Assembly (NCBI GenBank): GCA_027063545.1
Contig: JAMORN010000136.1
Span: forward strand, 1 to 7,264
DNA from: JAMORN01 sp027063545 [NCBI: bacterium]
GTDB lineage: Bacteria > JAMORN01
Direction of reading: 5' to 3'
Length of the DNA: 7,264 nucleotides
Positions 1-5,246 of this stretch are shown here, piece by piece. Position numbers and translations under genes: made by a program. Position 1 is the first letter of the stretch. Every line of letters starts with the position of its first letter. Under the pieces are notes generated by a model that was not told the DNA's origin, made no database searches, and saw only the letters and a list, made by a program, of their open reading frames with translations.

Positions 1-417
1 ATAAAAACTAATATAGGATTATCAAAGAAAAAAAGTGAAGAGATTATAAGAGAGTTAAAAGGGAGCGAATATAAATTAAAAGGAAATATAAGGGATTTAG
101 CATTAATGGCTTATACTATTTATGCATATTTAAATTCTGATTCTTCTGAGGAAGAGGCAGTAAATAAGGCTATAGAAAATTATTGGAAAAGATCAGAATA
201 TGAAGATGAAGGTATAGATGAATTATCTTTAAGGAATATTATAGATAAAATGGTAGATGAAGGTAGCATTGATGCTCAAAAGTTATTAAAGGATTTTCAA
301 TATAGATTTGCCAAAAAGGCAATGGAGTTATCTGGGGGAAATAAAAGAAAAGCTGCAAAGATGTTAGGATTAAAAGACGGAAAAAGTATAGATAATTGGT
401 TAAAAAATAAAATTTGA
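1..417 (+). CDS. C-terminal fragment of a sigma-54-type (enhancer-binding) transcriptional activator
   Basis: The reading frame is open from the first base, so this is the 3' end of a longer gene; 138 residues are visible. Residues 28-33 read GNIRDL, which matches the GN(V/I)REL signature near the end of the AAA+ domain of NtrC-family activators. A linker rich in acidic residues follows. Residues about 98-137 form a Fis-like helix-turn-helix (FAKKAMELSGGNKRKAAKML and the following helix), where the GGN-K-KAA-LG pattern is typical of these regulators. Such proteins bind upstream DNA and use ATP to open promoters held by sigma-54 RNA polymerase. The sensor domain and most of the AAA+ domain, including any GAFTGA loop, lie outside the window, so the signal and sigma-54 dependence cannot be confirmed. 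The Met codon at 106 falls inside the GNIRDL region and is not the start. The stop is TGA, one base from the stop of the convergent operon. What it regulates is not visible. Confidence 0.8.
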   Translation: MKTNIGLSKKKSEEIIRELKGSEYKLKGNIRDLALMAYTIYAYLNSDSSEEEAVNKAIENYWKRSEYEDEGIDELSLRNIIDKMVDEGSIDAQKLLKDFQYRFAKKAMELSGGNKRKAAKMLGLKDGKSIDNWLKNKI

Positions 418-418
418 T

Positions 419-994
419 TTAAAAATTGTTTATTATTGTATCTATATCATCTTCTATGTAGCCGTAAACTTTGATACTTCCGTTATCTTCATCTATAGAT
501 ATTTCTATTTCGTTATGTGGGGTTAAATCTTTTAAGGTATATTTAGAGGAATAAAAAGTTATTTTCTGATTTGTTGAGCCTATAATGCCACCATTTGTAA
601 TATCTCTTTTAGTTTCATTATAGGGTTCGCTAATGAGAATATCAATATAATTTAGTATTTCATTATATTTTTTTTCAACAATTTTTAAAGGATAGCCTGT
701 ATAAAGTATAATAGATAAATTAAGGTTTTTCACTTTTTTAGAAAGTTCTAGTATTTCTTTATATTGATCTAAAGGTTCTCCTCCTAATATAGTAATACCT
801 TCTATATCATTTTTTATTTTTTCTATTTGCCTTATTAAATCTTCAATTTTATATAAATTTTTTGGTTTAAATTCCCACAATTCCTTATTCCAGCAGCCTT
901 TACATCTAATAGAGCAACCTTGTACCCAGAATACAAATCTAATACCAGGTCCATAAATTAAACTTTTTTCTTCAATAAAGGCTATATTTAGCAT
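419..994 (-). CDS. Radical-SAM protein of the NrdG/activase type (4Fe-4S single-cluster family)
   Basis: This 191-aa cytoplasmic protein has the CX3CX2C motif at C27, C31 and C34, which would hold the [4Fe-4S] cluster that cleaves S-adenosylmethionine. The preceding YGPGIRFVFWVQG matches the usual activase N-terminus. ILGGEPL (about 69-75) is the SAM-binding GGEP motif, and YTGYPL (98-103) and SEPYNETKRD with GSTNQKI (about 122-145) are hallmarks shared with anaerobic ribonucleotide reductase activase. The length is near-complete for that family. No NrdD or other glycyl-radical enzyme is present; the protein closes an operon behind DUF2997 and DUF1257 genes, so it probably serves that system, either making a radical or modification on a partner or acting as its Fe-S component. 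The ATG is four bases beyond the previous stop and has no clear ribosome site, which suggests translational coupling. It is the only plausible ATG, because the frame is closed upstream at 1016-1018. It could still be an ordinary NrdG with nrdD elsewhere. Confidence 0.85.
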   Translation of the reverse strand: MLNIAFIEEKSLIYGPGIRFVFWVQGCSIRCKGCWNKELWEFKPKNLYKIEDLIRQIEKIKNDIEGITILGGEPLDQYKEILELSKKVKNLNLSIILYTGYPLKIVEKKYNEILNYIDILISEPYNETKRDITNGGIIGSTNQKITFYSSKYTLKDLTPHNEIEISIDEDNGSIKVYGYIEDDIDTIINNF

Positions 995-998
995 ATTA

Positions 999-1460
999 TT
1001 AATAATTATGTCTAACTAAAATTAGTTTTATTTTATTCCCAACTTTTTTCTCCTTCACAGTATATCCTTTTTCTTTTGCTCGTTTGATTATTTCATTTTT
1101 TTGTTTTTCTATAAAATCTTTTTTTTCTTCTTCTATTTTTCTTAATTTTTCTTCAAATCTTTTTCGTTCTTCTTCTAATTTTGCTTCTTCTATTAATTTT
1201 TTTTGTTCTAAATATACTTTATTATACTCTTTTTCTAAGGAAGCTAAAAAGGTTTTATTTTCCTTTTCATGCCAGCTATCATATTGGTATATAAATTGTC
1301 CATTTTCATATAAAAACTTTTCTTCTATATACACTTTATTTTTATTCTCTATAATAAGTTCATTGCCTTGATCTATATATGAAATATTTAAATTATTTAA
1401 TGCTTTTAATAGTAATTCTTTATTAATAAATGGTGTTGTATAAATTCTTCTTTGGCTCAT
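999..1460 (-). CDS. DUF1257 / Ycf35-like protein with an inserted charged coiled coil
   Basis: This is a 153-aa soluble protein. Three parts resemble the DUF1257/Ycf35 family: a start of the MSxx type followed by a helix reading LLLKALNNLNISY (about 17-29), a central YQYDSWHE segment (59-65) followed by FLASLEKEYN, and an end with GYTVKEKK (132-139), then KIKLILVR (143-150). Between about residues 86 and 122 lies a stretch almost wholly of K, E and hydrophobics, a predicted long helix or coiled coil that seems absent from short Ycf35 proteins. The family's molecular function is not established. An in-frame ATG seven codons upstream (1481) gives 160 aa, but I chose 1460 because it has an AGGAGA site seven bases upstream and gives the family-like N-terminus. 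It starts one base after the DUF2997 stop, so the two are probably co-translated and may form a complex. Family assignment is from memory of sequence patterns. Confidence 0.75.
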   Translation of the reverse strand: MSQRRIYTTPFINKELLLKALNNLNISYIDQGNELIIENKNKVYIEEKFLYENGQFIYQYDSWHEKENKTFLASLEKEYNKVYLEQKKLIEEAKLEEERKRFEEKLRKIEEEKKDFIEKQKNEIIKRAKEKGYTVKEKKVGNKIKLILVRHNY

Positions 1461-1461
1461 T

Positions 1462-1668
1462 TTATTTTCTCCTATTTTCAATTTTTCTTTTATTTACAAT
1501 ATTATTTTTTTGATAGAATTCATCAGTTTTTTTACTCTCCAGCAGATGTAAATCTTTTCCTAATATATCATCTAATTCTGATATACACATTTCACCTTTA
1601 ATTCCTTCTGTTTTTGCTATAATTTTTCCATCTTCATCAATTGTTATTATAATTCTTTCTTCCCCCAT
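1462..1668 (-). CDS. DUF2997 family small protein
   Basis: This 68-aa protein matches the DUF2997 pattern throughout: a beta-strand pair RIIITIDEDGKIIAKTEG (5-22), the G-x-x-C element at KGEMC with Cys28, a helix reaching ILG (35-37), and a T-D-E-F-Y motif (48-52) in place of the usual EYY/EFY. After that comes a short basic tail (about 59-68, RKIENRRK) that the family core does not need. The biochemical role of DUF2997 is unknown; the proteins are usually encoded beside DUF1257 genes, as here. The single conserved Cys28 could touch an Fe-S partner, but this is inference. The ATG has a perfect AGGAGGT site that overlaps the stop of the preceding 641-aa gene, 11 bases between the two genes. 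Its site is the strongest in the operon, hinting that this subunit is made in excess. Confident as a gene; fairly confident of the family. Confidence 0.8.
   Translation of the reverse strand: MGEERIIITIDEDGKIIAKTEGIKGEMCISELDDILGKDLHLLESKKTDEFYQKNNIVNKRKIENRRK
1468..1473 (-). promoter_or_regulatory. Ribosome binding site that sets the DUF1257 start
   Basis: On the minus strand this reads AGGAGA, seven bases before the ATG at 1460. It lies inside the last codons of the DUF2997 gene. It supports the 1460 start over the upstream in-frame ATG at 1481, which it could not serve. Confidence 0.8.
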
Positions 1669-1674
1669 AATAAT

Positions 1675-1681
1675 ACCTCCT
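1675..1681 (-). promoter_or_regulatory. Strong ribosome binding site of the DUF2997 gene
   Basis: On the minus strand this reads AGGAGGT, six bases before the ATG at 1668. It overlaps the TAG stop of the 641-aa gene (1680-1682), so termination and re-initiation are directly adjacent. It is the closest match to the consensus in the window. Confidence 0.8.
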
Positions 1682-3605
1682 AGTTTTGTTTTTTAGCAGA
1701 TAATTTAGCCTTCAATCTTTGTGCTTCTTCTTTAGCTTCTTCATAATCTTCCCAGAATTCTATTTCTAAATATTTTTCATTTTTATTAGCATATAATATA
1801 CCTATCTTAGGAAGAGACTCCAAAGATTCTAATTTTTCTTCTATATTTTTATCTTTTTCTTTTTTTGGAGTATTATTATTCTTATTACTTACGTTTTTCA
1901 CGACCATTTGTAGAGAGGTTTTTTCTTCATCAATTTGTTCTTTATTTTTTCTATTTAGATAATTTTTGGTTGTATCTATTTTAGTATTTAAATCTTTAAT
2001 TTCTTCTTCCAGAGTTTTTATCTCTTGTTCTAATTGTTTTAATTTATCTTGAGGGATTTTATCTTTATTTTTTAATTCTTTTCTTTTATACTCTAATTTT
2101 TTTGTTATCTTTTCTTTTTCTTTAGTTAGCAGGTTATAATATAATTCATTTAAACTTTTATTAATTCTTTTTCTTTCTTCTTTTGATTTTGTAGGAAGTT
2201 CATCTTTTAATTTTTTTAGTTTTTTTATAATATTTTTTTCTTCATTCAATTTTAAATCTATAATTAACTCTTCTATTTCATTTAATTTTCTTTCAAAGTT
2301 TAGCTTAACATATTCCCACTCACTATATAGTTTATCTTTTGTTGAATTATTTGGAGTATAGAATGGTATTATTTTATATCTATAAGTTATTTTAACGTTT
2401 TTCCCATCATCACCTATATTTTTAGGGGTATAATTTTCAAAAGAGTCTTTATTAATTAATTCAGATAATTTAATCTTCCCTAAATCTACTTCTTTACTTT
2501 CTTTTATATTTATTACTTTACCATTATATATAATCTCTTTATTAATTAAGTTTTGTCTTATTTCTTCAGGAATAAACTTATAAACATGAAATTTTTTTAA
2601 TTCATTAAAAATTTTTTCAATCTTTTCTTTTTGATTATTATCTTCTAATTTAATAGCATAAAAATAGTTGCTATTTTCTATAAACTGTTTAGGAAATATA
2701 TAAATAAATTTAGAATTACCATAAAATATAGGAAGTTTTATTTTTTTCAATTGCTCATAATCAAAAGCATATATTTCATTTTCTAAAGAAAGATTTTTTA
2801 TAATATCAAAATCAGACTCTTTAGAGGTTATAATTGTTGTATTTTCTACTCTTTTAATTATATCAAAAATAGGATCGTTTTTTTCTATTTTGGGGATATA
2901 TAGAAAGGAGTAGTTTTCATCTTTATATTTTGAAAGTTCTTTTTTTACATATTCCATATCGCAAAAGTCATTTTTATTGGGATATACATATATAGGTGTT
3001 TTATATTCTTTATTTGAGAGTTCTGTTATTTTCCCATTTATTATTTCATAATTTGTATTCTCCCAAAAGTTATAAGAGAAATATCTATGTAAATATTCTA
3101 TTTGATTTTTATTTAATTCAATTATTAGACTTTCGTTAGATAGTGTTGTTAACGCCATTGGAAGAAAATAGCCTTTAGATTTTTTTTCTTTAGGATTTAT
3201 TAAAATAAAACTACCTATAAACTTTTCTTCTAAATTTTTTATATCACCCGCAGTTTTTGTTCTTATAAATACATATTTTAGACTTTCTAAATATTTTTCA
3301 TTTTCAATTTTATTTGTTATTAAATATATTCTATTTTTATTTTGAGGTTTTGATATATTAAATATAAGTTTTATTATACCATCACTATCTAATTTTTCAG
3401 TATATATAAGAATAGAGCTATTTTTAGCAGTTTCTAAATTATATACTAAATCAGTGTAATTCCCATAAAAATTTTTAATATTATCAATAGTAGTTTTTGT
3501 GTTAATTGGATTATTTTTTAGCCAAAAGTTTTTATATTTGAAATTATAAAAATATAAAGTTTTAATTTTTTGTTGAGGAGAGATAAATGTTTTTTCTTTT
3601 TTCAT
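1680..3605 (-). CDS. Uncharacterised 641-aa protein: degenerate PLD-like region plus long coiled coil
   Basis: I do not recognise a named family. Residues about 50-185 have the alternating strand-helix pattern of a phospholipase-D-like half-domain (SSILIYTEKL, NRIYLITNK, KFIGSFILINP, then KGYFLPMALTTLSNESLIIE and a helix ending RYFSYNFWE), but the H-x-K-x4-D catalytic motif is not there. A second similar unit may span about 230-345 (YSFLYIP, TTIITSK, FIYIFP, YFYAIKL). A KITYRYKIIPFYTP segment lies near 405-418. Residues about 425-560 are dominated by K, E, L and I in heptad-like order, a long coiled coil, followed by an Asn/Lys-rich linker and a compact end, IGILYANKNEKYLEIEFWED (601-620) with EEAQRLKAKL. 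No signal peptide or membrane segment is seen. It is therefore probably a cytoplasmic scaffold or binding subunit, perhaps an inactive nuclease fold. The start has AAGGAGT five bases upstream and follows the 541-aa gene by 12 bases. The PLD resemblance is inference. Confidence 0.6.
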   Translation of the reverse strand: MKKEKTFISPQQKIKTLYFYNFKYKNFWLKNNPINTKTTIDNIKNFYGNYTDLVYNLETAKNSSILIYTEKLDSDGIIKLIFNISKPQNKNRIYLITNKIENEKYLESLKYVFIRTKTAGDIKNLEEKFIGSFILINPKEKKSKGYFLPMALTTLSNESLIIELNKNQIEYLHRYFSYNFWENTNYEIINGKITELSNKEYKTPIYVYPNKNDFCDMEYVKKELSKYKDENYSFLYIPKIEKNDPIFDIIKRVENTTIITSKESDFDIIKNLSLENEIYAFDYEQLKKIKLPIFYGNSKFIYIFPKQFIENSNYFYAIKLEDNNQKEKIEKIFNELKKFHVYKFIPEEIRQNLINKEIIYNGKVINIKESKEVDLGKIKLSELINKDSFENYTPKNIGDDGKNVKITYRYKIIPFYTPNNSTKDKLYSEWEYVKLNFERKLNEIEELIIDLKLNEEKNIIKKLKKLKDELPTKSKEERKRINKSLNELYYNLLTKEKEKITKKLEYKRKELKNKDKIPQDKLKQLEQEIKTLEEEIKDLNTKIDTTKNYLNRKNKEQIDEEKTSLQMVVKNVSNKNNNTPKKEKDKNIEEKLESLESLPKIGILYANKNEKYLEIEFWEDYEEAKEEAQRLKAKLSAKKQN

Positions 3606-3610
3606 TTTTT

Positions 3611-3617
3611 ACTCCTT
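3611..3617 (-). promoter_or_regulatory. Ribosome binding site of the 641-aa gene
   Basis: On the minus strand this reads AAGGAGT, five bases before the ATG at 3605 and directly after the TAA stop of the 541-aa gene, with no room for a separate promoter or terminator. Confidence 0.75.
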
Positions 3618-5243
3618 TTATTTTTGAATGATTTCTTTAATAAAATTAGTTAATGTAGGATCAAGAACTTCTAATCCATATTTAACTTTTGAGATATTTG
3701 TTGTTTCACATATTTTTAATTTATCAGGATTATTATTATCTAAATAGATAAAATTATTTAAAGAAGACGGAGATTCCCATATACTGTATTGATTTAGATC
3801 TTTAAAAAACATAAAATATCTATTATGAGGACCTAATTTATTGTTTTCTTTAAAGATATCTTCGATATAAAATATCCTAACATTAGGAGCTTCACTTTTT
3901 ACTATCTCTAATTTATTATTTTGTCCTTTAATATTTTTTAAAGTTATTAATGTTATATTAGATAAATTATTAAAATTTTTTATAATATTTAAAAATATTC
4001 TTTGTTGAATTTCATTAAAGACATATCTATCGTAATAAATAATATAGTTAATTGGGAAATCTACTTTTCTTTGGAAGATCTCTGTCAGTTCCTCAAATTT
4101 ATAGGTTTTGTTTAATTCCAAAGATATTAAAGGCTCTAAATAAGAATTTATACTAGAATCATTATCTGGATTTAGATCATCATAGGCTACTAAATGAAAT
4201 AAATGATCTATTTTATTGTGAGAAAAATAATTATCAATTTTTCTTTTTTTATAATCATTTTTAAAAATATAATCGTATAACTCATGGGAAAATGTACTTA
4301 ATGCCTTGTTATATATAATATTTTGTAATTTATTTTCTACACCAATAGAATAAAAATTGCTTTCTAAAATATTATCATAAATAAAGTCAATAATTTTTTT
4401 TGCTTCATCAATATCAAAAGGTTTTATAGGTAATTTTTTAATTTCTATATAATCAAAATTATAAAAATCATTTTTTAGTTCCAAATAATTATTCTCATGG
4501 TTATAAATAAATGTATCAATATAAAAATTTTGAATTTCTTCTATATCAATATTATCTTTTATTTGTTTTAATTTAACTTTTAATCTGTTAGACTTTTCGT
4601 CCCATAAATTATTAAAGAAATTTTTTAATATTTTTTCTTTATTAATATTTTTTAAATTTAAAGTTTCTTTTTTTATTTGGCGAGTTTCGATTTCCCCAGA
4701 AAAATATATTACTGCTGAATCATTAGAATCTGCAATTTCTAAATGAATTTCTATATTTCTATTTTTTTCATTTTTTTCATTTATCCCATAAATTTTGTTA
4801 TCTTCGGGTAATATCTCTATTTTAGAAATATTATTTTTATCATTTTTCAATGATAACCAGAATCCTTCTTTTTCTATAGGTATATTTAGTTTTTGTATTT
4901 TATCATCATTTATGGGCTTTACTCTTTCTAAATAAATTACTTTATTGTTAAAAAATGTATTAGGTCTATCATCTATATACCAAATTTTATATTTTCCAAA
5001 TTCGATTTCTTCCATCATATGTGTATCAATAACTTTTTGCCCTTTTGAAGTAAGATTAAGAGAATTTTTTTCAATAAGGTCTAAATTTCTTAAATATTCT
5101 ATAATTCTATTATTAATAAAATTATCCTCAAATCTTTTTCCTTTTAAAAATTTAACAACATCCTCTCTTCTTATATATTTTTTAACTTTCAATATACTTA
5201 TAAACCAGGAAATTTCTATATTTTTTTTGGCTTTAATAATCAT
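3618..5243 (-). CDS. Uncharacterised 541-aa protein: winged-helix-like N-terminus, possible PLD-like C-terminus
   Basis: I do not recognise a named family. Residues about 10-75 look like a winged helix: a helix SWFISILK, a second helix REDVVKFLKG, a recognition-type helix NNRIIEYLRNLDLI, then a short hairpin NSLNLTSKG. The middle (about 80-390) is mixed strand and helix without a motif I can name. The C-terminus (about 396-495) reads INYIIYYDRYVF, a helix, ITLITLKN, VRIFYIED, then LGPHNRYFMFF and a WESPSSLNNF loop. That order resembles phospholipase-D-like domains in which the active-site strand carries H-D-R-Y; here the equivalent would be H473, N474 and R475, so catalysis is doubtful. It may bind nucleic acid for the helicase encoded immediately upstream. 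The start is supported by AAGGAGA seven bases upstream, inside the helicase's last codons; only three bases separate the two genes. It is cytoplasmic by absence of signal or membrane segments. Gene certain, domains tentative. Confidence 0.65.
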   Translation of the reverse strand: MIIKAKKNIEISWFISILKVKKYIRREDVVKFLKGKRFEDNFINNRIIEYLRNLDLIEKNSLNLTSKGQKVIDTHMMEEIEFGKYKIWYIDDRPNTFFNNKVIYLERVKPINDDKIQKLNIPIEKEGFWLSLKNDKNNISKIEILPEDNKIYGINEKNEKNRNIEIHLEIADSNDSAVIYFSGEIETRQIKKETLNLKNINKEKILKNFFNNLWDEKSNRLKVKLKQIKDNIDIEEIQNFYIDTFIYNHENNYLELKNDFYNFDYIEIKKLPIKPFDIDEAKKIIDFIYDNILESNFYSIGVENKLQNIIYNKALSTFSHELYDYIFKNDYKKRKIDNYFSHNKIDHLFHLVAYDDLNPDNDSSINSYLEPLISLELNKTYKFEELTEIFQRKVDFPINYIIYYDRYVFNEIQQRIFLNIIKNFNNLSNITLITLKNIKGQNNKLEIVKSEAPNVRIFYIEDIFKENNKLGPHNRYFMFFKDLNQYSIWESPSSLNNFIYLDNNNPDKLKICETTNISKVKYGLEVLDPTLTNFIKEIIQK

Positions 5244-5246
5244 ATA

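Noticed and set aside
106-417. Start of a separate 103-aa gene at the ATG at 106
   Set aside because: The same frame is open to base 1 and encodes the GNIRDL motif just before this Met, so it is an internal Met of a longer regulator.
395-445. Bidirectional terminator between the convergent genes
   Set aside because: The stretch is A/T-rich with short runs of A and T, but I found no stable inverted repeat followed by a T tract.
1084-1371. Plus-strand open frame opposite DUF1257
   Set aside because: Its Ser/Phe-rich product is the reverse complement of a Lys/Glu-rich coiled coil; it has no ribosome site or family resemblance.
1461-1481. Upstream ATG at 1481 for the DUF1257 gene
   Set aside because: It would overlap the DUF2997 gene and has no ribosome site; the ATG at 1460 has AGGAGA at good spacing and a family-like N-terminus.
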